Shown here piece after piece: positions 36,509 through 44,885 of a stretch of 64,000 bases of DNA. Position numbers and translations under genes: made by a program. Numbering within the stretch: position 1 is the first letter of the stretch; each line of letters starts with the position of its first letter. Source of the stretch: Burkholderia sp. 4M9327F10 (GTDB lineage: Bacteria > Pseudomonadota > Gammaproteobacteria > Burkholderiales > Burkholderiaceae); NCBI RefSeq assembly GCF_005503145.1, contig NZ_SCNV01000018.1, positions 62,001-126,000 of the forward strand. The letters are read 5' to 3'. The notes under the pieces are model-generated. The model was given only the letters and a program-made list of their open reading frames with translations, did not search any database and had not been told where the DNA came from.

Positions 36509-38953
36509 ATGACGAACAAACCGGCACCACATAAGCCGCAGACGCCACAACCACCCCAGCCGCCAGCCCTCACGCAACTGGCCTTTGCCTTCCCCTTCCA
36601 GCGCAAGGTGCAGAGCAATGCCGGGGCATCGGCCCAGTTCACCGACGAGCACGACATTTACCGGCTTCTCGCCGCGAGCGAGCCGTCCGGCGCGTATCTC
36701 GTCAGCCGCAGGGGCATGTGGCACGGCGGGATTCACATCACGGAAGGCGGCGCTGGACAGGCGCTCGACCTCGACGCGGGACTCCGCTGCATTGCGGACG
36801 GTGTACTGATCGCATATCGCGCCAACAACGACTACCCGGTGAGCGATGTGGCGCTGGCCGGTAGCGACGCGCCGTTTCAGGCTCCCTACAGTACGGGTTT
36901 CGCCCTGGTGCGGCACGAGATGGAATTCCCGCGTGGCACGAAGCTGACGTTCTACAGCCTGTACATGCATCTGATGTCCAGCGCCGACTACGACAACTAT
37001 CCGAAGCGGCAGAAACCGGCGTACTGGTCGCGGGAATGGCAGATTACGCAGTATGCCCAGGACAAGCCGCAACCGGGTCGCGGTGGACAGGCGGCGGACC
37101 CGGCGCAAACGGGTTTGCATGTGCGCAAGACGCCTGGCGGTTCTATCCTCGGTATCTTGCCGCAGGGCGCAAGCGTCAGTATCGGCAAGACAGAGACAGT
37201 GCATGGTGGAATGTGGGGCCAGCTAACGGACCTGGGCGGCGCAACGCTCTATGCGCCCGAGGCCGGCGGTTACGTCGCGCCCGCCGTGGCCGTCAACAGC
37301 TGGATTTTTCTGGGCGCGCAGAATGGCGGGCCGGTCGCGAAAGAGAGCATCCCGGAATCGATGTTCGACCGGGTAATCGTCACGACGGACCGGGCATGCA
37401 CGGCGAGCGATCCGAAGGGCGCAGGCGGCGGCATCCCGGTCAAGGCGGGCGACCCGATCGGCCACCTGGGCCGTTATGACTCGCTCACCGAGTGTTCGGG
37501 CGGAACCCGGATGGCACACATCGAGGTGTTCTGCGGCGAGGGCATCCAGCAGTTCATCAATGCCGGAAACATCTGGGTTGACGCCAACGTTGGGAACGCG
37601 GACCCGTGGAGCGAGCTTGGCCTGTCGCCGGAGCCAGCCATTCTGCGCGTGGACCGTGGAACGACGCTCTATCACGACCATGCCAACGGGCAATCCGGCA
37701 AGAATCCGAAACAGACCGATGTGATTCAGGTTTGTCAGTTCGCCGCGCTGCCCCAGGATGACGCGCACATGTTCATGGAAAAGGACAACGGTAACGACGG
37801 GTACAAACGGCGTTGGTGGAAGGTGGATAGCGCAGATGTGCAACGCAATCCCATTAGCGGATGGGTGCGTGAGCAGAGCTTCGAGGGCGGTGTGGTCACC
37901 CGCGAGAATGCGCAAAGCTGGATCGACTTCGAGTGTCACAACGAGGACCACGACCCAACGCACACCATCTTCGCGACCACTGCCGATTACGTCGACTATG
38001 CGCTCGGCGGTGATACGCCCGGTGCGGGGTCTCTTGGCAAGCTCAGCCCGCTTATGGTCGCGCTCTACCGTGCGCTCTATCCGACCGGCGACGGCATGCG
38101 CGCGGCGGACGACCTTTGTAACCTCGGACAAGGCGCCCTGGGTTCAGGATTCCCTTGGGCCGCTTTTCGTGCGTCGCGCCTCATTCCGAAGCACGAAAGC
38201 GAGTGGGCCAACCCGGCGAAGTGGCAGGCGCTGGTGAGCGCAATCGAAGAGCGCACTGGGCCGAAAGCCGAGCATGAAGAGGAAAAAAAGCGCATCGCGA
38301 AACTTGTGTGGTGGGACGAGGTGGCGGCTGGCGTCCCCGGTTTCCCCGGTTCCGATGTGTATCACATCAATCCAATTGGGCTGGTGGGGAACTTCATTGA
38401 AAGTTGTGACTGCGCTGCCCGATTCAAGAAAATATCAAAAATTATCCTTCGACATGAAGGCGGATACGTGAACAGGAGCGACGATAAGGGCGGTCCGACC
38501 AATCACGGTATTGCATGGGCCACATGGCAGAAATACGCAGAGGAGGACGTGGGTGTTGCACCTACGCTGGATAACTTGAAAAATTTGACGGAGCAGCAAG
38601 CCGAGGTTATTTATCTTAAGCGCTATTGGCAACCCAAAGGTTTTTGTGGATTTAAAGATGAGCGTGTGGCATTAATGTCTTACGATTGGAGTATAACTTC
38701 TGGCGGGGCGGCATTACAAATCCAAAAACTTCTAAACCAGAAATATCATTCAAACCTTGTGGAGGATGGCGGTATGGGGAAGCAAACAGTCGATGCCATG
38801 AATGCAATTTCCGATCAGGAGACGTTACTTCAGGATATAACGTCGATTAGGCGTCAATATTATACGAATCTCACAATAAAGGACTCCCGCCAGATTGGCA
38901 ATCTTAAGGGATGGTTAAACAGGGTAAATGATTGCCTGCAGGTGAAAGTATGA
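36509..38953 (+). CDS. Multidomain peptidoglycan hydrolase with C-terminal GH108 muramidase, effector-like
   Basis: An 814-residue protein without signal peptide. N-terminal Pro-rich lead, then a degenerate M23/LytM-like part with GMWHGGIHIT (about residues 69-78) and RMAHIEVF (about 335-342), interrupted by an SH3-like piece LHVRKTPGGSILGILPQGA (about 207-225). The C-terminal domain has ILRHEGGYVNRSDDKGG with the catalytic Glu650 of GH108 N-acetylmuramidases and a peptidoglycan-binding end around YLKRYWQPKG. Base composition drops sharply from about 38395 (codon 629), just before this domain. The stop overlaps the start of a periplasmic protein gene (ATGA). This layout suggests a secreted antibacterial effector, perhaps type VI, with its immunity protein; no VgrG, PAAR or Hcp gene is in the window. 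Muramidase is well supported, delivery is inference. Confidence 0.85.
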   Translation: MTNKPAPHKPQTPQPPQPPALTQLAFAFPFQRKVQSNAGASAQFTDEHDIYRLLAASEPSGAYLVSRRGMWHGGIHITEGGAGQALDLDAGLRCIADGVLIAYRANNDYPVSDVALAGSDAPFQAPYSTGFALVRHEMEFPRGTKLTFYSLYMHLMSSADYDNYPKRQKPAYWSREWQITQYAQDKPQPGRGGQAADPAQTGLHVRKTPGGSILGILPQGASVSIGKTETVHGGMWGQLTDLGGATLYAPEAGGYVAPAVAVNSWIFLGAQNGGPVAKESIPESMFDRVIVTTDRACTASDPKGAGGGIPVKAGDPIGHLGRYDSLTECSGGTRMAHIEVFCGEGIQQFINAGNIWVDANVGNADPWSELGLSPEPAILRVDRGTTLYHDHANGQSGKNPKQTDVIQVCQFAALPQDDAHMFMEKDNGNDGYKRRWWKVDSADVQRNPISGWVREQSFEGGVVTRENAQSWIDFECHNEDHDPTHTIFATTADYVDYALGGDTPGAGSLGKLSPLMVALYRALYPTGDGMRAADDLCNLGQGALGSGFPWAAFRASRLIPKHESEWANPAKWQALVSAIEERTGPKAEHEEEKKRIAKLVWWDEVAAGVPGFPGSDVYHINPIGLVGNFIESCDCAARFKKISKIILRHEGGYVNRSDDKGGPTNHGIAWATWQKYAEEDVGVAPTLDNLKNLTEQQAEVIYLKRYWQPKGFCGFKDERVALMSYDWSITSGGAALQIQKLLNQKYHSNLVEDGGMGKQTVDAMNAISDQETLLQDITSIRRQYYTNLTIKDSRQIGNLKGWLNRVNDCLQVKV

Positions 38954-39609
38954 GCAAACGTAGATACGTGACGTTTTTGATGTTCGTCGCAAGCGCCCTG
39001 CTCATTCACTCAACGGCATGGACAGCGGAGGGCGTATTTTCGGGCGATTGGGAATATGTGGAGCATGTGGCAGGAGCAAGTAAGCCATATTCGACATTCG
39101 AAATAAAGCTGCATGAAACGCGTGATGGCGCGGTCACGGGTTCTTACTGCTTTATCACGCAAAATGGGAACCGAATTGATTGTGATGCCGACGGGGCGGA
39201 AAATATCTTTGGACATGTGCGCGAAGGCGGTCAACAAGCGGAAGTTCGCTTTTACTCGTTTTTTGGCGCAAAAGATGGTGTTGTAGATTTAGTTAGTCAC
39301 GGCGACACATTGTCGTGGGAAATTACGAAGAAACCGATAGGCGATTTTTTTTATGGCCCTTACTCGGTGACTCTCACGCGGAAGCAATCCGATGTCCATC
39401 AGGGTGAGCGCCAGGTAGTTGTAGGCAAAGCCTATTTGTATCCAATGCCTTCAGCGACGGAAGTTAAAACGTATATCGTTAAAGGAGAGTATGTCAAATT
39501 GATAAGTATTTCGGATGATTTGAGATTCTGGAAAATTTCATATTTCGAGAAAAATGGAATCACCATAGAGCGCTGGATTGATTGCCGTGCCATCAATTCC
39601 TGCCCTTGA
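38950..39609 (+). CDS. Predicted periplasmic immunity protein for the muramidase
   Basis: A 219-residue protein whose ATG overlaps the muramidase stop by 4 bases, so it is co-translated. The signal peptide is RRYVTFLMFVASALLIHSTAWTAEG. The mature part begins SGDWEYVEHVAGASKPYSTFEIKL and looks beta-rich, with a Cys pair in GSYCFITQNGNRIDCDADG and another near the end (DCRAINSC). Being periplasmic, where a muramidase would act, and AT-rich like the toxin domain fit an immunity role. The family is not recognised, and inhibition is inferred from gene order. Confidence 0.7.
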   Translation: MSKRRYVTFLMFVASALLIHSTAWTAEGVFSGDWEYVEHVAGASKPYSTFEIKLHETRDGAVTGSYCFITQNGNRIDCDADGAENIFGHVREGGQQAEVRFYSFFGAKDGVVDLVSHGDTLSWEITKKPIGDFFYGPYSVTLTRKQSDVHQGERQVVVGKAYLYPMPSATEVKTYIVKGEYVKLISISDDLRFWKISYFEKNGITIERWIDCRAINSCP

Positions 39610-39784
39610 GCCGACCTGGTAGGTCGTGTCAGACAACCCGGCACACATGCGGCGGCGTCCACGTTTCCATCATCGGGCGGCGCTGGCAGCCGGATGTAGC
39701 ATCCGACACTCAAGAATAAGGGGAGAACGCAACCATACGCGCGAGGCCAAGGCCGCCGATCGCAACGTGGGTCATTTTGTGGGT

Positions 39785-39825
39785 TGAAAAAACAAAAGCC
39801 CCGTAATTCATCAAACTTACGGGGC
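39785..39825 (-). terminator. Intrinsic terminator of the tRNA-Ser gene
   Basis: Read on the minus strand, GCCCCGTAA and TTACGGGGC (9-bp perfect stem, 39825-39817 and 39806-39798) are followed by TTTTGTTTTTT. It lies 15 bases after the tRNA-Ser 3' end. Confidence 0.85.
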
Positions 39826-39839
39826 CTCTCTGGTGTTCC

Positions 39840-39929
39840 TGGCGGAGGCGGTGAGATTCGAACTCACGGAAGGATTGCTCCTTCGCCGGTTTTCAAGACC
39901 GGTGCCTTAAACCGCTCGGCCACACCTCC
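39840..39929 (-). tRNA. tRNA-Ser (anticodon UGA)
   Basis: Minus-strand gene. Acceptor arms GGAGGTG and CGCCTCC pair, with G discriminator and encoded CCA (39842-39840). The anticodon loop CTTGAAA carries TGA. A long variable arm typical of tRNA-Ser and the T-loop TTCGAAT are present. Length 90 including CCA. Confidence 0.95.
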
Positions 39930-39997
39930 AAGCCCGAAATTGTAACCTGAAATCTCTCCACCACGGCAAATTCGCGTGAAGATTGACGCAGAATCAC

Positions 39998-41224
39998 TCA
40001 CTGCGGGTCTTTCAGGAACAGCGCCTGCAGGTCATTGAGGAAGGCTTGCCCAAGCGGCGTTGGTGCAATCCTCTCGTGATCGCGTACGATCAGGCCGCGT
40101 TGCTCCGCTTCCTGCAATGCCGGTTCGATCGACGTCATCGACAAGCCTGTGCGCTCGATGAAGCGGTGCACCGGAAACCCCTCCACTAGGCGCAACGCGT
40201 TCAACATGAACTCGAACGGCAGGTCGCGTGTCGCGACCTCGTGCTCTTCGTGCACCGGCGCCCCCGCTTTCGCCTGCTCGATAAACGTGCCCGGATGCTT
40301 GTAGCGCATCTGCCGCAGGATGCGATTCGGAAACGACAGCTTGGTGTGCGCGCCGGCGCCGATACCCAGGTAGTCGCCAAAGCGCCAATAGTTGAGATTG
40401 TGCTGGCTCTGACGATGCGGCTGGGCATACGCCGAGACCTCATAGCGCCCATAACCGGCCGCCGCGGTGCGGGCGTGAATCCAGTCCTGCATGTCGGCGG
40501 ACGCATCGTCGTCCGGCAGCGCCGGCGGGAATTTCGCAAACAGCGTGTTCGGCTCGAGCGTCAGGTGGTACAGCGACAAATGCGGCGGTGCAAATGACAA
40601 GGCCGTTTCGATATCCGCCTGGCACTGTGCAAGGGTCTGCTGAGGCAGCGCGAACATCAGGTCGAGATTGAAGTTGTCGAAGGTGGTGGCGGCCACTTCC
40701 ACCGCATGGCGTGCCTGCGCCGAGTCGTGAATCCGGCCGAGCGCCTTCAGATGTGCTTCATTGAAACTCTGGATGCCCACCGACAGCCGGTTCACGCCGC
40801 TGGCCCGAAACTGCGCGAACTTCTCCGCTTCGAACGTGCCGGGGTTGGCCTCTAGGGTGATCTCCGCGTCGGCGTCGAGCGGCAGGAGCGCGCGGACGTC
40901 CGACAGCAGCCGGTCGAGCCCCGCCGCCGACAGCAGGCTCGGCGTGCCGCCGCCGATAAACACCGTATGGACCTGACGGCCCCAGACGAGCGGCAACGCG
41001 AGTTCGAGGTCGGTGCGCAAGGCGTCGAGATACTCGTTCTCGGGGAATGCGTCGCCTTTCCACTCGTGCGAGTTGAAGTCGCAGTAGGGGCACTTGCGCA
41101 CGCACCATGGAAAGTGCACATACAGCGCCAGCGGCGGCAGCGAGGTCAGGTGAATGCTGCCCGGCGCGGTGAACGCCTGGACCACCGCGGCACCGCTTTG
41201 GCCGGCGGGTTTGATCGGAATCAC
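39998..41224 (-). CDS. hemW: Heme chaperone HemW (radical SAM, coproporphyrinogen oxidase-like)
   Basis: A 408-residue radical SAM protein. The 4Fe-4S motif is YVHFPWCVRKCPYCDFN (CxxxCxxC). HTVFIGGGTPSLL and GVNRLSVGIQSF are conserved HemN/HemW elements. HemW is distinguished from true HemN by lacking the extra N-terminal Cys and by its place beside rdgB and rph; HemW proteins bind haem and deliver it to target proteins. The annotated start is a GTG at 41224 that overlaps the rdgB stop (GTGA), which adds about 30 residues before LALYVHFPWC. Confidence 0.93.
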   Translation of the reverse strand: MIPIKPAGQSGAAVVQAFTAPGSIHLTSLPPLALYVHFPWCVRKCPYCDFNSHEWKGDAFPENEYLDALRTDLELALPLVWGRQVHTVFIGGGTPSLLSAAGLDRLLSDVRALLPLDADAEITLEANPGTFEAEKFAQFRASGVNRLSVGIQSFNEAHLKALGRIHDSAQARHAVEVAATTFDNFNLDLMFALPQQTLAQCQADIETALSFAPPHLSLYHLTLEPNTLFAKFPPALPDDDASADMQDWIHARTAAAGYGRYEVSAYAQPHRQSQHNLNYWRFGDYLGIGAGAHTKLSFPNRILRQMRYKHPGTFIEQAKAGAPVHEEHEVATRDLPFEFMLNALRLVEGFPVHRFIERTGLSMTSIEPALQEAEQRGLIVRDHERIAPTPLGQAFLNDLQALFLKDPQ

Positions 41225-41892
41225 GCTTCCTCCGTCAGACGCGCCAGCAGTTGCCGCAACGCGATCGCGCGATGGCTGCTGGTGTTCTTCACCGCCGGAT
41301 CGAGCTCGGCGGCCGTCGCGTTCAGTTCGGGCAGGAAGAAGTGCGGATCGTAGCCAAAGCCGTGCGCACCGCGCGGCACGTCGATGATCTCGCCTGGCCA
41401 GCGGCCTTCGGCAATCAGCGGCTCCGGGTCTTCGGCGTGGCGCACGAGTGCCAGGACGCAGAAGTAATACGCGCGCCGGTCGGTTTCGCCATGCAGTTGC
41501 TCGACGAGGCGCGCATTGTTCGCAGCATCGCTTTTCTGGCCGCCGGCAAGTTGCGCGTAGCGCGCCGAGTAGACACCGGGCGCGCCGCGCAGCGTGCGCA
41601 CACAGAGTCCGGAATCGTCGGCCAGCGCCGGCAAGCCGGTCAGCCTGGCCGCATGACGGGCCTTCGTCAGCGCGTTTTCGACGAAGGTCGGATACGGTTC
41701 GTCGGCTTCAGGCACGTTGAGCGCGCCTTGCGGAATCAGTTCGATACCGGCCGCGCCCAGCAACGCCGCGAACTCGCGCAGCTTGCCGGCGTTGTTCGAG
41801 GCCAGCACGACCTTGCCGAGCGACGCTTTGGCCGCGCTCGCAGCCTCTGACGCAAACTGGGCAGCGCCGCTGGCATGTTGACGATCACTCAC
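41221..41892 (-). CDS. rdgB: Non-canonical purine NTP pyrophosphatase (RdgB/HAM1)
   Basis: A 223-residue enzyme that hydrolyses ITP, dITP and XTP to prevent mutation. KVVLASNNAGKLREFAALL is the nucleotide motif (T/SNNxxK), FVENALTKARHAA and ALADDSGLCV are the metal and substrate sites, and GAHGFGYDPHFF and SSHRAIALRQL close the fold. GTG 41892 overlaps the rph stop by 4 bases (GTGA), and the gene in turn overlaps hemW by a second GTGA. The lead of about 20 residues before the conserved start is Ala/Ser-rich and may be partly non-essential. Confidence 0.93.
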   Translation of the reverse strand: MSDRQHASGAAQFASEAASAAKASLGKVVLASNNAGKLREFAALLGAAGIELIPQGALNVPEADEPYPTFVENALTKARHAARLTGLPALADDSGLCVRTLRGAPGVYSARYAQLAGGQKSDAANNARLVEQLHGETDRRAYYFCVLALVRHAEDPEPLIAEGRWPGEIIDVPRGAHGFGYDPHFFLPELNATAAELDPAVKNTSSHRAIALRQLLARLTEEA

Positions 41893-42635
41893 TTCAACCC
41901 CAGCGCTTCTTTCTGTTTTGCCACCAGCGTGCTGATGCCGTCGCGTGCCAGATTGAGCAGCGAATTCATTTCGTCGCGCGAGAACGGCGTGCCTTCGGCC
42001 GTGCCCTGGATTTCGACGAAGCCGCCTGCGCCCGTCATCACGACGTTCATGTCGGTGTCGCACTTCGAGTCTTCGTCGTAGTCCAGATCGAGCACCGGCA
42101 AGCCGTTGTACACGCCCACCGAAATCGCCGCCACGAAATCCGTAATCGGCGAGGTTTCGATCCGGCCGCTGGCGAGCAGCTTCGACACCGCATCATGGGC
42201 CGCGACGAAGGCGCCGGTGATGCTCGCCGTGCGGGTGCCGCCGTCGGCCTGGATCACGTCGCAATCGAGATTCATGGTGCGCTGGCCGAGCTTCTCGAGA
42301 TCGAACACCGAGCGCAGGGCCCGGCCGATCAGACGCTGGATTTCCTGAGTGCGGCCGGTCTGCTTGCCGCGCGCCGCCTCGCGGTCGTTGCGGGTATTGG
42401 TGGCGCGCGGCAGCATGCCGTACTCAGCCGTGAGCCAGCCCTGACCGCGATCGCGCAGGAAGCCGGGCACCGTCTCGGAGACGCTCGCCGTGCAGATCAC
42501 CTTGGTGTCGCCGAACTCGACCAGCACCGAGCCCTCCGCGTGCTTCGTGTAGTGGCGCGTGATGCGCACATCGCGCAACTGGTCGGCGCGGCGGCCGCTG
42601 GGGCGGCCTTTGGAAAATGCGGTGGTGTCGTTCAT
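41889..42635 (-). CDS. rph: Ribonuclease PH
   Basis: A 248-residue phosphorolytic 3'-5' exoribonuclease that trims tRNA 3' ends. N-terminal RPSGRRADQLRDVRITRHYTKHAEGSVLVEFGDTKVICTASV is typical, with LTAEYGMLPRATNTRNDREA, RALRSVFDLEKLGQRTMNLDCDVIQADGGTRTASITGAFVA and the phosphate and metal site LDLDYDEDS. Length is normal. It is first in the rph-rdgB-hemW unit and divergent from yicC. Confidence 0.96.
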   Translation of the reverse strand: MNDTTAFSKGRPSGRRADQLRDVRITRHYTKHAEGSVLVEFGDTKVICTASVSETVPGFLRDRGQGWLTAEYGMLPRATNTRNDREAARGKQTGRTQEIQRLIGRALRSVFDLEKLGQRTMNLDCDVIQADGGTRTASITGAFVAAHDAVSKLLASGRIETSPITDFVAAISVGVYNGLPVLDLDYDEDSKCDTDMNVVMTGAGGFVEIQGTAEGTPFSRDEMNSLLNLARDGISTLVAKQKEALGLK

Positions 42636-42905
42636 CGTTCGGGGTCTTGGTGGAGAGAAGGGGGAAGGCGGGGCAAACGCTAATTTTACCGCTGATCGTG
42701 CGGGGCGGCTTAACGTCGAGCCGGTGCGTGGCCCGGTGCCTTGCGCGCTCCGGTGTGCGCGGTGGAGCGGCCAGGCCTCGTATGGCGGGGCGCTCCGTCA
42801 AAAATGGGATAATGCCGGTTCCACGCCCCGCGCCTCGTACACGCCGGGCGATTCGACTCTTCCGGCCATCCCTTCAGCGGCATGGCCCCTATCGCGAGAC
42901 AAATG

Positions 42906-43829
42906 ATGATCTACAGCATGACTGGCTATGCGAGCGCCACGCGTGAACTCGCGGCGACCACGGGCAACGGCGGCGTCAGCGTGTCGGTCGAACTGCGCAC
43001 GGTGAATTCGCGCTTTCTCGATCTGAACTTCCGCATGCCCGAAGACGTGCGCGTCTGCGAGCCGACGCTGCGCGAAATGCTGATGAACAAGCTCTCGCGC
43101 GGCAAGGTGGATATTCGTATCAACCTGCAACGCAGCGAACAGGCGGCCAACGCCGGAGCCATCAATCACGATGCGTTGTCGCAACTCGCGCTGCTCGAAC
43201 GCGCGGTGGTGGGTGTTTTCCCGGAGGCGGGCCGTCTGCGCACCGGCGAAATCCTGCGCTGGCCGGGCGTGCTTGCCGAAAGCGGTGTCGCGGCGGAAAC
43301 GCTGCGCGACGCGGTGCTCGCGTGCGGCAAGCAGGCGATTGGCGATTTGATCGACGTGCGCGCTCGTGAAGGCGCGCAACTGGCGACGATGCTGCTCGCC
43401 AACGTCACCGAGATGGAAACGATTGTTGCCAGGATCACGCCGCTGGTGCCGGAGCTGATCGCCAAGCATCAGCAGAAGATTGTCGAGCGGCTCCAGGAAG
43501 CGCTTGGCATTGCTGCGCCGGATACGGTGACGACCAGCATCTCGCGCGAGGAAATCGCCGAGCGCATCCGTCAGGAAGTGACCATGTACGGGATTCGCAT
43601 CGACATCGCCGAAGAGCTCTCGCGCCTTACCGCGCACCTGAACGAAACGCGTCACGTGATCGAGAAGGGCGGCAAGGTCGGCAAGCGCCTCGACTTCATG
43701 ATGCAGGAACTCAATCGCGAAGCGAACACGCTCGGCTCGAAGGCTGCCGCAAAGGAACTCGCCGATTCGTCGATGACCCTCAAGCTGCTCATCGAACAGA
43801 TGCGCGAGCAGGTACAGAATCTGGAGTAA
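42906..43829 (+). CDS. yicC: YicC/YloC-family endoribonuclease
   Basis: A 307-residue protein of a widespread family shown in E. coli to be an RNase involved in small-RNA turnover. MIYSMTGYASATRE at the start and the C-terminal KGGKVGKRLDFMMQELNREANTLGSKA are the family signatures. ATG 42906 is chosen to give the usual start; ATG 42903 just before it would add one Met. It is followed by gmk and rpoZ, the standard order in many proteobacteria. Confidence 0.92.
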   Translation: MIYSMTGYASATRELAATTGNGGVSVSVELRTVNSRFLDLNFRMPEDVRVCEPTLREMLMNKLSRGKVDIRINLQRSEQAANAGAINHDALSQLALLERAVVGVFPEAGRLRTGEILRWPGVLAESGVAAETLRDAVLACGKQAIGDLIDVRAREGAQLATMLLANVTEMETIVARITPLVPELIAKHQQKIVERLQEALGIAAPDTVTTSISREEIAERIRQEVTMYGIRIDIAEELSRLTAHLNETRHVIEKGGKVGKRLDFMMQELNREANTLGSKAAAKELADSSMTLKLLIEQMREQVQNLE

Positions 43830-43860
43830 TCTTCGAGCCCACTTTCGGATAACGAATGCA

Positions 43861-44541
43861 ATGACCGACCACACACGCGAAAGCAGCGCACCGCGCAACC
43901 CCTACGCCGGCGCTTATCCCGGCAACCTGTTCATGGTGGTCGCGCCTTCGGGCGCGGGCAAGTCGACGCTCGTCAACGCGCTGCTTGCACGCGACCAGGC
44001 GATCCGCCTGTCGATCTCCTACACGACGCGCCCGCCGCGTCCAAAGGAGAAGGACGGCGAGCATTACCACTTCACGACGGTCGACGACTTTCTGAAGCGC
44101 CACGCCGAGGGCGAGTTCCTGGAAAGCGCGGAAGTGCACGGCAACTACTATGCAACCTCGCGCCTGTGGATCGAGGAGCAGATGAAAAGCGGCCACGACG
44201 TGCTGCTCGAAATCGACTGGCAGGGCGCACAACAGGTGAAAAAACAGTTTCGCAACGCCGTCGAAATCTTCATCCTGCCGCCTTCGCTCGAAGCGCTCGA
44301 AGAGCGTCTGAAGAAGCGTGGCCAGGACGAGCCGAACGTGATCACGCGCCGTCTGCTCGCGGCCGGCAGCGAGATCGCGCACGCGGCGGAAGCCGAGTAC
44401 GTGGTGATCAACGAGAACTTCGACCGCGCGCTTGCGGAACTGCAATGCCTCGTCGCCGCCACGCGCCTGCGCTTCGCCTCGCAATACGCACGCCACACGG
44501 ACCTTTTTGTGCAGCTCGGCATCCACCTCCCGCACGCGTGA
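43861..44541 (+). CDS. gmk: Guanylate kinase
   Basis: A 226-residue enzyme that phosphorylates GMP to GDP with ATP. P-loop VAPSGAGKSTLV (residues about 28-39), GMP-binding SISYTTRPPRPKEKDGEHYHF, and the LID/FVRRL-like RRLLAAGSEI. It carries about 20 extra N-terminal residues (MTDHTRESSAPRNPYAG), common in Burkholderia. It stands 31 bases after yicC. Confidence 0.97.
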   Translation: MTDHTRESSAPRNPYAGAYPGNLFMVVAPSGAGKSTLVNALLARDQAIRLSISYTTRPPRPKEKDGEHYHFTTVDDFLKRHAEGEFLESAEVHGNYYATSRLWIEEQMKSGHDVLLEIDWQGAQQVKKQFRNAVEIFILPPSLEALEERLKKRGQDEPNVITRRLLAAGSEIAHAAEAEYVVINENFDRALAELQCLVAATRLRFASQYARHTDLFVQLGIHLPHA

Positions 44542-44601
44542 TCGCGGCGAGGTATCGAGCACATAAGGTAGAATAAGCAACATACTGAGAAGGAACCCAA
44601 C

Positions 44602-44805
44602 ATGGCCCGCATTACCGTCGAAGACTGTCTGAAACAGATCCCGAATCGTTTCGAACTGGCACTTGCCGCAACCTATCGCGCACGCCAGCTCGCACAAGGC
44701 CACACGCCGAAGATCGAAAGCCGCGACAAGCCTACCGTTGTTGCGCTGCGTGAAATCGCGGCTGGCCAGGTCGGCGTCGAAATGCTGAAGAAGGTGCCGG
44801 TCTAA
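44602..44805 (+). CDS. rpoZ: RNA polymerase omega subunit
   Basis: A 67-residue subunit that aids assembly of RNA polymerase and, with beta', forms a ppGpp site. [30 protein letters not shown] is characteristic. TAGAAT at 44567-44572 and AGAAGGAACCCAAC before the ATG suggest it can have its own promoter. It precedes spoT by 80 bases, the classic arrangement. Confidence 0.97.
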
Positions 44806-44885
44806 GGCACGCTTCAGTTGTTCTCGATAGCCATGTAATTCACACACGCGTGCAGACCGGCGTCCAACCTGATACGGAGGCGAAC

